A stretch of 43,052 nt of DNA from Candidatus Rifleibacteriota bacterium (GCA_029560455.1 JAKQKW010000078.1:1-43052); one strand, 5' to 3'. Positions 32,490 to 41,692 are shown, numbered from the stretch's first letter. The notes: generated from the letters alone by a model not told the origin. Numbers and translations are program-made.

Positions 32490-33086
32490 ATGAAAATTGA
32501 AAGTTCACAGCTCGACAAGGTTTTTCACGATTTCCTGACCCTCAAAAAACTGCGGCGCACCGGCTGGCAGCTGCGTGGCATTCGCAACGGCGAATCGATC
32601 GCCGATCACTGTTTCGGGGTGATTCTGTTGACCCACATGCTGGCCGGTATAATGACCAGTGTTAAAATCGATCGCGCGCGCGCGGTTTCTATTGCCATAA
32701 TACATGAACTCGGTGAAAGCCGGGTTGGCGATATTCCATACACGGCGCTCAAATACTTTCCTGATAAGAGTGCTATTGAGCAGCAGGCGGTCGAAGATGT
32801 TCTTGCGCCACTTGGTGCCGCGTTGACCGAAGAATCGCTGACTCTTTTCAAGGAGTTCGAAGAGGGAAGCAGTGTCGAAGCCAGGTTTGTGCGCGCTATC
32901 GACAAGATTGACATGCTGATTACCGCCGCTGAATACGAAAAAACCGGTTTTGCCGGCCTTTCTGACTTCTGGCATAACAATGCAACCTTCAAGCCGCTCG
33001 AAGAGTTTCCCGAACTTGCCAAATACGCAGAACATCTGAGACTGACGCGAGAACACAGAGTATCAGGTCACCATGATCAGCATTAA
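32490..33086 (+). CDS. HD-domain phosphohydrolase (YfbR/HDDC2-like)
   Basis: The 198-residue protein resembles 5'-deoxynucleotidases of the HD_3/YfbR group: 'LKKLRRTGWQLRGI', 'ESIADHCFGVILLTHML', the metal-binding HE-type pair in 'AIIHELGESRVGDIP', and 'ARFVRAIDKIDMLITAAEYE' for the distal Asp. In YfbR the reaction removes phosphate from dNMPs. The pair reads H-E rather than H-D, as in several members of this group. ATG 32490 is preferred to 32436 because the family begins here and a -10 lies between them. It overlaps the ABC ATPase gene by 14 nt. Confidence 0.82.
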   Translation: MKIESSQLDKVFHDFLTLKKLRRTGWQLRGIRNGESIADHCFGVILLTHMLAGIMTSVKIDRARAVSIAIIHELGESRVGDIPYTALKYFPDKSAIEQQAVEDVLAPLGAALTEESLTLFKEFEEGSSVEARFVRAIDKIDMLITAAEYEKTGFAGLSDFWHNNATFKPLEEFPELAKYAEHLRLTREHRVSGHHDQH

Positions 33087-33780
33087 AGATCTCACCAAAA
33101 GCTACGATACAAAGCTGGCGGTGAACAATGTATCGCTCGAAGTTCCGCTTGGTGCCGTATTTGGCTTTCTCGGCTCGAATGGTGCCGGCAAAACCACGAC
33201 TCTGCGAATTATGATGGGACTTCTTAAGCCAGATACCGGCAGGGTTGTCATTGACGGCATCGATGTTGCGTCTGACCCGATCGGAATTCGCGCACGGGTC
33301 GGTTATCTGCCTGACGAAATATTTCTTTACGACTATCTGACCGGTTACCAGTTTCTTGATTTTGTCGCCGATGTTCATCAACTGCCCCGCGATTCGCGAA
33401 AGCAGCGTATCGAAGAATTGCTTGGTCTGTTCGGTCTAACTGAAGCCGCCGACGAGTATACTGCCAACTACAGCTTCGGTATGAAGAAAAAGATCGCGCT
33501 CGCCTCGATCATCATACATTCGCCAAAACTGCTGATTCTCGACGAGCCCTTTAACGGTCTCGATCCGCAGGCGACCCGCGATTTCAGGCAATTGCTCGAC
33601 AAAATGGTTGAAAACGACACCACTATCATTTTTTCGAGCCATGTTCTTGAGGTTGTCGAAAAGCTGGTTACCCACGTTGGAATCATTGCCGGCGGTCAGT
33701 TGCGTCTTGCCGAAAGCTTCGATAACGTTGTTAAAACCTGGGGCAGCCTCGAAAAAGCCTTTTTTGAACTCACTGCCTGA
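33073..33780 (+). CDS. ABC transporter ATP-binding protein, permease not adjacent
   Basis: The 235-residue ATPase has Walker A 'GSNGAGKTTT', a Q-loop position occupied by 'VGYLPDE', the signature 'YSFGMKKKIALA' (a variant of LSGGQ common in drug/ABC-2-type exporters), Walker B 'LLILDEPFNGLDP' and the H-loop 'IIFSSHVLE'. It resembles CcmA/ABC-2 export ATPases. No membrane subunit is encoded next to it: upstream is the HD protein (14-nt overlap) and downstream a convergent gene. The permease must be elsewhere, or the protein is regulatory. Confidence 0.93.
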   Translation: MISIKDLTKSYDTKLAVNNVSLEVPLGAVFGFLGSNGAGKTTTLRIMMGLLKPDTGRVVIDGIDVASDPIGIRARVGYLPDEIFLYDYLTGYQFLDFVADVHQLPRDSRKQRIEELLGLFGLTEAADEYTANYSFGMKKKIALASIIIHSPKLLILDEPFNGLDPQATRDFRQLLDKMVENDTTIIFSSHVLEVVEKLVTHVGIIAGGQLRLAESFDNVVKTWGSLEKAFFELTA

Positions 33781-33810
33781 TTGACCGCAGGTTACGCCGA
33801 CCTGGCTGCC

Positions 33811-33840
33811 AGTATGGGCGCGCCGTGCCGTGCCCCTGCC
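33811..33840. repeat. GGGC/GTGCC repeat element, copy 1
   Basis: The segment opening AGTATGGGC and continuing GCGCCGTGCC lies between convergent genes. It shares its start and its GCGCCGTGCC core with the cluster at 35363-35439. The flanking CTGGC/GCCAG arms could form a hairpin usable as a terminator. Confidence 0.55.
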
Positions 33841-33848
33841 AGTAGTCT

Positions 33849-35243
33849 TTATGGTTGTCTGCGCTTGCGCAGCCGTACGCGGCTGGCCTGCTCATAGTTG
33901 TTGTCTGAGAGACCGGTAATGGTGCGCGATTCAAAAAGCACTTCGAGATCGGGTTTGAGGTTTTCGAGCACTTCTTCTGTCAGTGCTGAAAAGGCAAAAA
34001 AGACTTCACGGCCGTCGTGTCCGCGAATGATGCCCATTTTCTTTTCGATGTCGTAGCGCTCGATCTTGCCTGGCATCGACTCGGACTCTTCGTTTTCACC
34101 GATTTTTTCGATCTGAACGGCTATCGGGCTTACAGAATCTTTGACAATACCGAACCTCACCCGGTCACCTTTTTTCAGGGTGGCTTCGTCGTCGGGCTTA
34201 ACTGCCGAATAATGCAGCAGAACCTCAGGGTATTCGCTGCAGGTCAGCACGCCCATCCCGGTTTCCTGGCTATACCATTTGACGGTGCCTTCGACGTAAG
34301 CATCGGGAGCCGGGTCGTAGATGATCTCTTCAACGGTTCGCCCGATTTCGGCTCTGATGATTTCGATCTGCTCGATAAGTTGAGTGACTTCGGGCTGGTC
34401 AGGGCTGTTCTTCAGGCTGTCACGCAGTGTCTGCACGGCCATTCCCAGCAATCGGCGTTTGAAGTAGACCAGTCCGAGATATAACAGTGCGGCTGCATCG
34501 CCGGGTGTGATGCGTAAGGCCTCAAGAAGGTGTTGCTCGGCTTCTTCGACCATGTCGAGTTCATACATGACGGCACCGACATCGCGATGATAGGCGGCAT
34601 TGTAGGGAAACCTCCTGATGAGCTGGTTGTAGAGGTCGAGTGACTCGTCGAAGAATTTCATGCGACTGTAGATGTCGGCCAGTTGCTCGATCGCGTCGAC
34701 ATTTTTGGGGTCGACCTGCAGAATGTTCTTGAAGGCTTCGGCCGCATCGAGATAATGCGTGTCGGAGTTGTCTTCGTCATGTTTGAGGCGATATACATCG
34801 CCAAGATTGCGATGAAAGAAGGCCTTGCGCTGCCCGGTCTTGAGGCCCTGCTGAAAACTGCGCAGGGCATTGTCAAAATCATTGGCCAGCCGGTAAGCCA
34901 GTCCGATGGTCTCGTAATAATCTGGTTCACCGGGGTCTCTGGTGATGCACCAGTTCAGCTTGTCGACTGCCTGCTGCAGTCGTCCGGCCGAAAGATCGGC
35001 TACTGCCTCGTCATATTTTTCGTGCAGTTCTTCGAGAAAGTCGGTCAGTTTTTCGTCGTAGGCCGCCCGCTTGTCATCGTCAGAAAGCAGGTCGAAAGCG
35101 TCTTTTAACTCACGCAGTTTCGGAATGTTGGCCAGGGGCGAATCAGAAGAGAACAGTTCGGCATATTTCTGCTTGTAGGCCGCCGCCAGTTCTTCAAGAG
35201 AGGCAAAATTCGATACACCAAAGAGCTGATAAAGGTTTTGCAT
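33849..35243 (-). CDS. J-like / TPR / double cold-shock-domain fusion protein
   Basis: The 464-residue soluble protein joins three modules. Residues 1-70 resemble a J-domain ('NLYQLFGVSNFASLEELAAAY', 'LRELKDAFDLLSDDDKRAAYD') but lack HPD, so Hsp70 stimulation is unlikely. Residues 73-300 are about six TPRs ('NVDAIEQLADIYSRMKFFDES'). Residues 318-380 and 390-458 look like two OB-fold cold-shock domains: 'GTVKWYSQETGMGVL...VLLHYSAV' and 'GKIERYDIEKKMGIIRG...VFFAFSAL', with weakened RNP1 and RNP2 motifs. RNA binding plus protein docking is inferred. A good promoter (TTGTCA/TACAAT) lies upstream, and a GGCACGG-type repeat lies on each side of the gene. Confidence 0.85.
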   Translation of the reverse strand: MQNLYQLFGVSNFASLEELAAAYKQKYAELFSSDSPLANIPKLRELKDAFDLLSDDDKRAAYDEKLTDFLEELHEKYDEAVADLSAGRLQQAVDKLNWCITRDPGEPDYYETIGLAYRLANDFDNALRSFQQGLKTGQRKAFFHRNLGDVYRLKHDEDNSDTHYLDAAEAFKNILQVDPKNVDAIEQLADIYSRMKFFDESLDLYNQLIRRFPYNAAYHRDVGAVMYELDMVEEAEQHLLEALRITPGDAAALLYLGLVYFKRRLLGMAVQTLRDSLKNSPDQPEVTQLIEQIEIIRAEIGRTVEEIIYDPAPDAYVEGTVKWYSQETGMGVLTCSEYPEVLLHYSAVKPDDEATLKKGDRVRFGIVKDSVSPIAVQIEKIGENEESESMPGKIERYDIEKKMGIIRGHDGREVFFAFSALTEEVLENLKPDLEVLFESRTITGLSDNNYEQASRVRLRKRRQP

Positions 35244-35283
35244 CGGTGATTAATTTTCCCGGTCGCAGGATGATTGCCGTAAA

Positions 35284-35313
35284 ATTGTAACCTTTAAGCC
35301 CGTCAGTTGACAA
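35284..35313 (-). promoter_or_regulatory. predicted promoter of the J/TPR/CSD gene
   Basis: On the minus strand TTGTCA (35308-35313), an 18-bp spacer and TACAAT (35284-35289) lie about 40 bp before the ATG. Each box matches consensus at five of six positions. Confidence 0.6.
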
Positions 35314-35362
35314 GCAAGAATCGAGAATTAAGGCAATACTCGATGCAAAAAGGAGAAAACGC

Positions 35363-35439
35363 GCATGGGCACGGACTCCGGTATAGGCACGGCGCGAGCA
35401 TGGCACAGCGCAAGTATGGGCACAGCGCGCCGTGCCCAC
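35363..35439. repeat. degenerate ~17-bp tandem repeat (GGCACGG type)
   Basis: Four imperfect units, 35363-35380, 35381-35397, 35398-35413 and 35414-35430 (the last GTATGGGCACAGCGCGC), end in CGTGCCCAC, which can fold back on GGGCAC of the last unit. The same core occurs at 33811. It fills the gap between divergent genes, with no ORF of its own that has a ribosome binding site. Confidence 0.75.
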
Positions 35440-35516
35440 TACATTTTCTTTTTGAATACGTTTATATAACATTATACTTGATACCTCTTACTCTCATGGA
35501 GTAGTATACAGTCTCT

Positions 35517-36620
35517 ATGATGAAAACGATCAAGACAGTTGATAAATATGTCTTAAAGGAACTGCTGGAGCCGTTTCTTTTTGGCATGGCTTTCTTTGTC
35601 GCGATCTGGCTGATCGATCTGATGATGGGGCTGATCAATCTGATTTTCGCCAAAGGCGTTCCACCCACGGTTGTCGGATTATTTTTCATTTACAGCCTGC
35701 CGCCGACTCTCGTTATCAGCTTTCCGATGGCTCTGTTGCTGGCAAATCTTGTTGCTTTTGGCCGGATGTCGTCAGATTCAGAGATCACAGCGTTAAAGGC
35801 CGGCGGTTACAGCTTCGCCCGGGTAGTGACGCCGGCTATTCTGGCCGGTCTATTCATCACTTTTCTGACGCTGCTGTTCAACGAAAAGCTGGTGCCGGTC
35901 GCCAACGAGAAGTTCACGCGCCTGTTCCGGCGTGAGGTTACGCTGAAGAGGCCGCTGCCCAAGATCGCCGAAAACCGCTTCTTCGAAGCCGGGCCGGGCC
36001 GCAAGTTCTTTGTGCGCAAATTCAACGAAGAGACCAAAGACATGTTCGGGGTTGTCATGTATGAAGGCCAGGCGCGCGGGTTTCCGAGAGTCATCGAGGC
36101 TGATCGCGCCCGCATCGAAGATGGTGTGTGCTATTTCTGGGATGGTCGCGTATCAGATATTCACATGAGCGGCGAAGATCGTAATTACACCTATTTCAGA
36201 GACATGGAATATCCGATCGACACGCATTACGTTAACCCCGACCATGTGCCTGATTCAAAAAATGCCAGTACCATGACGCTGGCTGAATTGTATGAATTCA
36301 TCAAAGATTCTGAGAAAAAGGGCATTTCACCGACAGTGATCGCCCAGCACTGGATAGAATTCTGGTCAAAAACTTCGATTCCGTTCGCTGCGCTGATTTT
36401 CGTGCTGATCGGGGCGCCGCTCGGTTCGCAGACGACGCGTTCTGGCACCGGTATCGGTATCGGCATGTCGGTTGTCATCATTTTTCTGTATTATGTGCTG
36501 TTCGCCGCCGGCAAGGCGTTCGCGAAAGGTGCGGTCGTGTCGCCCTTTCTCGGCGTCTGGCTTCCCAACTTTTTGATCGGGGCGATCGGCGTGTGGCTTA
36601 TCTTCAAATCAAAGGCCTGA
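35517..36620 (+). CDS. LptF/LptG family lipopolysaccharide export permease
   Basis: The 367-residue protein has the YjgP/YjgQ layout: N-terminal membrane helices (about 18-120, opening 'VDKYVLKELLEPFLFGMAFF', then 'GRMSSDSEITALKAGGYSF'), a periplasmic jellyroll-like domain (about 130-265) and three C-terminal helices with 'IPFAALIFVLIGAPLG'. LptF and LptG form the inner-membrane channel of the LptB2FG exporter that lifts LPS to the outer membrane. Which paralogue this is cannot be told. No partner permease or LptB adjoins it. It is a strong sign of a diderm envelope. ATG 35517 or 35520; no good Shine-Dalgarno. Confidence 0.92.
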   Translation: MMKTIKTVDKYVLKELLEPFLFGMAFFVAIWLIDLMMGLINLIFAKGVPPTVVGLFFIYSLPPTLVISFPMALLLANLVAFGRMSSDSEITALKAGGYSFARVVTPAILAGLFITFLTLLFNEKLVPVANEKFTRLFRREVTLKRPLPKIAENRFFEAGPGRKFFVRKFNEETKDMFGVVMYEGQARGFPRVIEADRARIEDGVCYFWDGRVSDIHMSGEDRNYTYFRDMEYPIDTHYVNPDHVPDSKNASTMTLAELYEFIKDSEKKGISPTVIAQHWIEFWSKTSIPFAALIFVLIGAPLGSQTTRSGTGIGIGMSVVIIFLYYVLFAAGKAFAKGAVVSPFLGVWLPNFLIGAIGVWLIFKSKA

Positions 36621-36645
36621 TCGTGGCCATGGCTAAGGAATATCT

Positions 36646-38412
36646 ATGAAAAAGCGTTTAATCACTCTCATCCACCAGAATCTGGCCGGCCTGTTCGCGC
36701 GTTACGGCATCGAAGACTATAGCTTTATCGATGTTCAGGTGCCACCTGACAAGGCTAATGGCGATTTCTCACTGAATGCTGCAATGAAGCTGGCGAAAGC
36801 CGCCAAATGCGCGCCGCAGAAGCTGGCGGCTGAAATGGTTGCCAGTCTCGAAACCGAAAAAGACTGGTTTGCCCGCGTCGAAATGGCCGGCCCCGGCTTT
36901 ATCAACCTTTATCTCGCCAACAAGGTCGTCGAAAGCAGCTTCAATGAACTGGCCGAAAGAAGTGATCTCGTCGAAAAAGCCTCTGCAGAAGGCGAAACTA
37001 CGGTAGTTGATTATTCCAGCGTCAATATCGCCAAACAGATGCACGTTGGACACCTGCGTTCGACCATCATTGGCGACGTTCTGGCGCGGGTTATCGAAGA
37101 GCTTGGCAATCCGGTGATTCGCCAGAATCATCTTGGCGACTGGGGTCTGCCCATGGCCATGGTCATCTGGAAAGCTGGCCCTGAAATCGCAGCGATCGAG
37201 CAGCGCAATGGTGATCTCACCCGTGAACTGACGCTGGCCCGACTCGAAGAGCTTTATAAAAGCGCGGCGGCAGAGTGCAAGGAAAACCCGGCAACGGCGG
37301 CAGCCTGTGCCGAATGCCTGGTGCGCCTGCAGAATGGCGATCAGGCCATGCTCGATCTCTGGCACAAGATCATCAGAATTTCGATGGCCGAAGTTTATCG
37401 CATTTATCGCCTGCTCGATGTCAGGCTGGTCGAGGAGAACGAGCGCGGCGAAAGTTTTTATCGCGACATGCTCGCCGAAACCGTCGCCGAAATTGATAAA
37501 AGCGGTAAAATGGTCGAATCGCAGGGCGCTCAGTGTGTGTTTCTCGATGAATTCAAGGGTAAAGACGGTAGTCCGCTGCCGGTTATCGTGCAGAAATCTG
37601 ACGGTGCTTTCAATTATGGAACTTTCGACCTCGCGGCCCTGCGCTATCGCACCGCAAAACTGGGAGCGCAGCGGATCATTTATGTCACTGACGCCCGTCA
37701 GGCTCTGCATTTTAAACAGATTTTCGCGGTGGCGCGTGCGGCCGGCATACTTGCTGTGCCCGATGTCAAGCTCGAGCACGTGCCTTTCGGCAGCATTCTC
37801 GGCGAAGACAACAAACCGCTCAAGACCCGCAGCGGCGAAAATGTTAAATTATCAGAGCTGCTTGACGAAGCAATCGAGCGGGCTTATCAGGTGGTCAACG
37901 AGAAAAACCCTGGACTGAGCGAAGAACGCAAAAAGGAAGTTGCCTGCATCGTCGGCGTTGGTGCGGTTAAATATGCTGACCTGTCGCAGAACCGCAATAA
38001 CGATTATGTTTTTTCGTTCGACCGCATGCTGGCGCTTAACGGTAACACCGCGCCATATCTGCAGTATGCGCATGCGCGAATCTGCTCGATCTTTCGCAAG
38101 GCCGGGCTCGATATCGACGTTTTCACAGCGAAAGCCGTGATTTCGCAGGCCGAAGAGCGTGATCTGATCATGAAACTCATGGAATTTAATCAGGCGGTGA
38201 CGGCGGTAGCGAGCGAACTGCGGCCGCATATACTATGTAATTACCTGTATGAGCTGGCAGCCTGTTTTTCTTCGTTCTACGACAAGTGCCCCGTGCTCAG
38301 CTGCGAAGATGAAAGAGTGAAGGCATCGCGCCTGATGATCAGCAGCTTTACCCGCCGGACTCTGGCAAAAGGCCTTGAACTGCTGGGAATTTCTGCCCCC
38401 AGGGAGATGTAA
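36646..38412 (+). CDS. argS: arginyl-tRNA synthetase
   Basis: The 588-residue class I synthetase has an N-terminal Add1 domain (about 1-105), the HIGH-type motif HVGH in 'NIAKQMHVGHLRSTIIGD', 'HLGDWGLPMAMVI', the 'KTRSGENVKL' segment that replaces KMSK in many ArgS, and a C-terminal anticodon-binding DALR helix bundle ('YLYELAACFSSFYDKCPVL', 'RTLAKGLELLGI'). It charges tRNA-Arg. AAGGA lies 6 nt before the ATG. It lies 25 nt after the LptF/G gene and 2 nt before the zinc-ribbon TPR gene, so all three may share a transcript. Confidence 0.98.
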   Translation: MKKRLITLIHQNLAGLFARYGIEDYSFIDVQVPPDKANGDFSLNAAMKLAKAAKCAPQKLAAEMVASLETEKDWFARVEMAGPGFINLYLANKVVESSFNELAERSDLVEKASAEGETTVVDYSSVNIAKQMHVGHLRSTIIGDVLARVIEELGNPVIRQNHLGDWGLPMAMVIWKAGPEIAAIEQRNGDLTRELTLARLEELYKSAAAECKENPATAAACAECLVRLQNGDQAMLDLWHKIIRISMAEVYRIYRLLDVRLVEENERGESFYRDMLAETVAEIDKSGKMVESQGAQCVFLDEFKGKDGSPLPVIVQKSDGAFNYGTFDLAALRYRTAKLGAQRIIYVTDARQALHFKQIFAVARAAGILAVPDVKLEHVPFGSILGEDNKPLKTRSGENVKLSELLDEAIERAYQVVNEKNPGLSEERKKEVACIVGVGAVKYADLSQNRNNDYVFSFDRMLALNGNTAPYLQYAHARICSIFRKAGLDIDVFTAKAVISQAEERDLIMKLMEFNQAVTAVASELRPHILCNYLYELAACFSSFYDKCPVLSCEDERVKASRLMISSFTRRTLAKGLELLGISAPREM

Positions 38413-38414
38413 AT

Positions 38415-41156
38415 ATGGCGATCTGCCCGAAATGTTCTTTTGATTCTGTGACCGGGCGCTATTGCGGAAAATGCGGCGCTGTCGTCGACAAAAAACCGAC
38501 TGCCAGAACAGCAGCAAAGCCGGTTGCCGAAAAGACGCCGCCGGCAGCGGCGCCCGTGGCAAAACCTGATATCGAAGCCCTCGAACAGGCTCTCAAAAAA
38601 AATCCGGCGGCCGCTGAGAATTATCTGAGCCTGATCAATGCGCTGAACCTTGTCGGGCGTTATGAGCAGTCATATTCGACATTTCGGGCTGCCCGCGCAC
38701 TGGCACCCGACAATCCCGACGTGCTCAAGGCCGGGGCCCGGGTTTACGAACTCATGAACCGACGCGAAGAGGCGATAGAATGTCTTGGGGTTGCGCTCGA
38801 TCGTCGGCCCGATGACGCTGAAGCCGTTTTTCGCATTTCAGGTCTGCTTTATGACAGTGGCAAAAAAGAAGAGGCTCTGCGCCAGATCGAGAGCCTGCAT
38901 CGCAAGAATCCGCGCAATCAGGATGTGCTGATTCGCATGGCACAAATTCATCTTAGCCTCGGCAACGCTTCTGAAGCACAGAAGTATCTGGCTGCCTACA
39001 AGGAACTCGCCGGCGCAACCGCCGAGATGTACCTGCTGCTGGGTGAAACAATGCTGGCGCGCAAGTTTTATGACGGTGCGGTCAAGAATTTTCGCGAGGC
39101 GATCAGAACATTTCCAGATGATCCGCAGATGCGCTTCGGCCTTGGCCGCGCCTATCTTGGCATGAATGAAAAGGGCCAGGCCCTGCTCGAGTTCGAGCAG
39201 GCGCTTAACAGAAAAGCTGACAACCCCGATATTCTGATCGAGCTCGGTAAGCTGCAGAATTCGATGGGCATGGAAGAGCAGGCCGATCAGACTTTTGCCC
39301 GTGTCGAAAAGAGCAAAAACTCGAATGGCGAATGTTTTTTGAATATTGCCCGGCATTTTGCCGAGCGCAGTGATCTGGTGCGGGCGGTTAAATATCTTGA
39401 AATGGCGCATGAATTGAGCCCATACCATCCCGAAGTCCAGAAAACCCTTGGGCAGACCCTGGCGCGCCAGAAACGGCATGCCGAGGCGCTTGCGATTTTT
39501 CAGCAGGCGGTTGAGACTTATCCCAACTGCGAATGGGGGCATGAGGGCATTATCGGCAGTGCTGAAGCTACGGGTGTCTTTGCTCTCAAGGCCAGTTCGC
39601 AGAAAAAGCTTCTCGAAATCAGAAAATCCGGAGCCGAAGACTGGTGTGACTATGGCGAAACCCTGATCAGGCTTGGGCGATTCGATGAAGCCCAGGACGC
39701 CTTCGAAGCCGCTGCCCGCCTCGACCCGACCTGTGTGCGGGCGTATCAGGCGCCCGAGTTGATAAAAATCGAAAAGGCACGCGCCGAAGGCGAAAAGATG
39801 GCAACCCAGGGCATCGAAGCCCTGCAGAAAAAATTCTATCTGACTGCAGCCGAACGACTCGAACGTGCGCTGGAGCTGGTTCCCAATCAACCTGAATGGA
39901 TCAAACTGCTGGCTGAAGTATCTCTGAAGACCGCTGAAGTAGACCGTGCATCTGGTTTGCTGGCGCGGGCCCGCTCTTTCGATTCGACTGATTTCAAGAC
40001 CAGCTTCAATCTTGCCCGTGTTTATGAGTTCGAAAATAAGGTTCCGCTGGCGATAGAGTTGCTGACTACCATTACACGCGATCACCCGACCGAGCTGGCG
40101 GCCCATCTGATGCTTTTGCGGCTTAAGCGCAGTCAGATTCGTGGTTCGCGCGTCGAGCCCGAGATGCTCGAAGCGCTGGTCAAGAATCTCGAACTCGAAC
40201 TGGCACATATCCGCCGCGATTCGCCAGTGCCTCTTATGGTGCGGGCTTATGCCAGATATATCTTTGGCAGTCGTTCCAAATTTCAGGCCGAGAGCTTTGC
40301 CAGCGCCGAAAAGACTTTTAGCGAGGTACTGAAAAAATTTGGCGAGACCGATGCAGCGATTCGCGGTATGGCGCTGATCGAGCGAGCACGCGGCAACGTC
40401 GAAAAAGCGGTGGAGTATACGCACGCTCTGGTCAAGCTGTCGTCAGACCCGCAGCGACTTTACGAACTGGCCCGGCTGCATGAAAACTTTCAGCAGCACG
40501 GCGAGGCGCGCAAGTGCTACTCGTCATTGCGCAATCTTTTCCCTGAAAATGGTTATTATCGACGCAAAAATATTGAGATGACCGCCGAACTGTCGAAGAG
40601 CGGCAGCAAAAATGAGTTGATGAACATGCTTTCTGAGCATCATCAGGCGTTGCAGAGCAAGTCTGACCAGATCTGGCTGCTTTATGAAACTGCGCTGGGA
40701 CAGGAACTGCTGGCCGAATACACGGCGCAGAAAGACGAATGGGTTAAAAAGTCTCTACTGAACTGGCACAAAGCGGCTGGCCACGATGACAGCAATCACT
40801 GGGTGCGCTGGGGCATGCTGCGCTGCCAGTTTAAGCATCTTAAAGGCGCCGACCGCCAACGCGCCGCCGCGACCAATCTCAAGGCCTGCGAAAAAATTCT
40901 GCGCGAAATGCCCGACAGCGCCATGGCTTTGCAGGCGGTTGCCAGATGTTACCTGGCCTATGGTGACCTGACCAACTCTGACAAAGCCCTGGGGTATCTC
41001 GAAAAATCATGGTTTTTGTCGACCGAATACAGTGAGACGGCGGAGTTGCTGGCGAAAACTGCCAAAGAACTTGGTAAGTCGGTTATAGTAGACGCGATTG
41101 GTTATAACATGATACTATTGGAACCTGAGCTGGCGACGACTGTGTTTCAGCTCTGA
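38415..41156 (+). CDS. 913-residue zinc-ribbon TPR protein
   Basis: The protein starts with a zinc ribbon (C4-x2-C7 and C17-x2-C20, 'MAICPKCSFDSVTGRYCGKCG'), then an Ala/Pro/Lys linker (about 25-55) and some twenty TPR or half-TPR units to the end ('VGRYEQSYSTFRAARALAPD', 'RKFYDGAVKNFREAIRTFPD', 'LGRFDEAQDAFEAAARLDP'). There is no signal peptide, so it is cytoplasmic. AGGGAG lies 8 nt before the ATG. Its stop overlaps the start of the RsbW-like kinase (ATGA-type junction), suggesting it belongs to the partner-switch module, perhaps as a stress-sensing scaffold. Function inferred from context only. Confidence 0.88.
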   Translation: MAICPKCSFDSVTGRYCGKCGAVVDKKPTARTAAKPVAEKTPPAAAPVAKPDIEALEQALKKNPAAAENYLSLINALNLVGRYEQSYSTFRAARALAPDNPDVLKAGARVYELMNRREEAIECLGVALDRRPDDAEAVFRISGLLYDSGKKEEALRQIESLHRKNPRNQDVLIRMAQIHLSLGNASEAQKYLAAYKELAGATAEMYLLLGETMLARKFYDGAVKNFREAIRTFPDDPQMRFGLGRAYLGMNEKGQALLEFEQALNRKADNPDILIELGKLQNSMGMEEQADQTFARVEKSKNSNGECFLNIARHFAERSDLVRAVKYLEMAHELSPYHPEVQKTLGQTLARQKRHAEALAIFQQAVETYPNCEWGHEGIIGSAEATGVFALKASSQKKLLEIRKSGAEDWCDYGETLIRLGRFDEAQDAFEAAARLDPTCVRAYQAPELIKIEKARAEGEKMATQGIEALQKKFYLTAAERLERALELVPNQPEWIKLLAEVSLKTAEVDRASGLLARARSFDSTDFKTSFNLARVYEFENKVPLAIELLTTITRDHPTELAAHLMLLRLKRSQIRGSRVEPEMLEALVKNLELELAHIRRDSPVPLMVRAYARYIFGSRSKFQAESFASAEKTFSEVLKKFGETDAAIRGMALIERARGNVEKAVEYTHALVKLSSDPQRLYELARLHENFQQHGEARKCYSSLRNLFPENGYYRRKNIEMTAELSKSGSKNELMNMLSEHHQALQSKSDQIWLLYETALGQELLAEYTAQKDEWVKKSLLNWHKAAGHDDSNHWVRWGMLRCQFKHLKGADRQRAAATNLKACEKILREMPDSAMALQAVARCYLAYGDLTNSDKALGYLEKSWFLSTEYSETAELLAKTAKELGKSVIVDAIGYNMILLEPELATTVFQL

Positions 41157-41692
41157 TGTTTGCGTATTTCCAGAAAATTAATTCAGAAAACTACGGAAGC
41201 AGACGTATATTGCAGGATAGAATAAGACAATTGATCGAGGAGCTGCCGGCCGATGCCACGTACATGAAGATGCATGTACAGGGCAGTTCTGAAACACTGG
41301 CTCTGATTCGTCGAGTGCTTGCCGCCTGTGTTCAGCATCTGAACCTCGGAGCGGCCATGCTCAACGATATCAAACTGGCGACGACAGAGGCCTGTACGAA
41401 CGTTATCAAGCATGCTTACAAGTTCGATGACCGGATGTCTTTCGATCTGGAAATTACGACAAGCGAGGAAGTGTTTGTGGTAGATGTTTATTATCATGAT
41501 CCTGAGTTTGTTCCGGCCAGTATCCCGGTTCCGAACCTGAACGAAATCAAGGAGGGCGGTCTCGGCGTCTTCATCATCAGGAACATCATGGATCACGTTG
41601 ATTATATTACTGACAGTGACAGCGGCCGGGTCAGGCTGCAGATGGTTAAGATCCTGAAACAGCAGGACAGGAGTGGAGGCCAATGTGCTTAA
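41156..41692 (+). CDS. RsbW/SpoIIAB-like anti-sigma serine kinase
   Basis: The 178-residue protein has a HATPase_c fold of the RsbW type: helix 'SSETLALIRRVLAACVQHL', N-box 'LATTEACTNVIKHAY' with E and N for Mg-ATP, and the glycine-rich 'EGGLGVFIIRNIMD'. Such kinases bind a sigma factor or other target and phosphorylate a STAS antagonist. About 36 extra N-terminal residues precede the domain. It starts within the stop of the TPR gene, without a Shine-Dalgarno, and overlaps the STAS gene by 8 nt. No sigma factor gene is visible in the window. Confidence 0.92.
   Translation: MFAYFQKINSENYGSRRILQDRIRQLIEELPADATYMKMHVQGSSETLALIRRVLAACVQHLNLGAAMLNDIKLATTEACTNVIKHAYKFDDRMSFDLEITTSEEVFVVDVYYHDPEFVPASIPVPNLNEIKEGGLGVFIIRNIMDHVDYITDSDSGRVRLQMVKILKQQDRSGGQCA

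Noticed and set aside
32293..32518. minus-strand frames encoding SLSLSL or RCRYRC runs
   Set aside because: These are translations of the CGATAG/CGACAA hexamer array, not proteins.
38838..40424. 528-residue minus-strand open frame
   Set aside because: It lies opposite the zinc-ribbon TPR gene and is rich in Phe/His/Gln, as expected for an antisense shadow.
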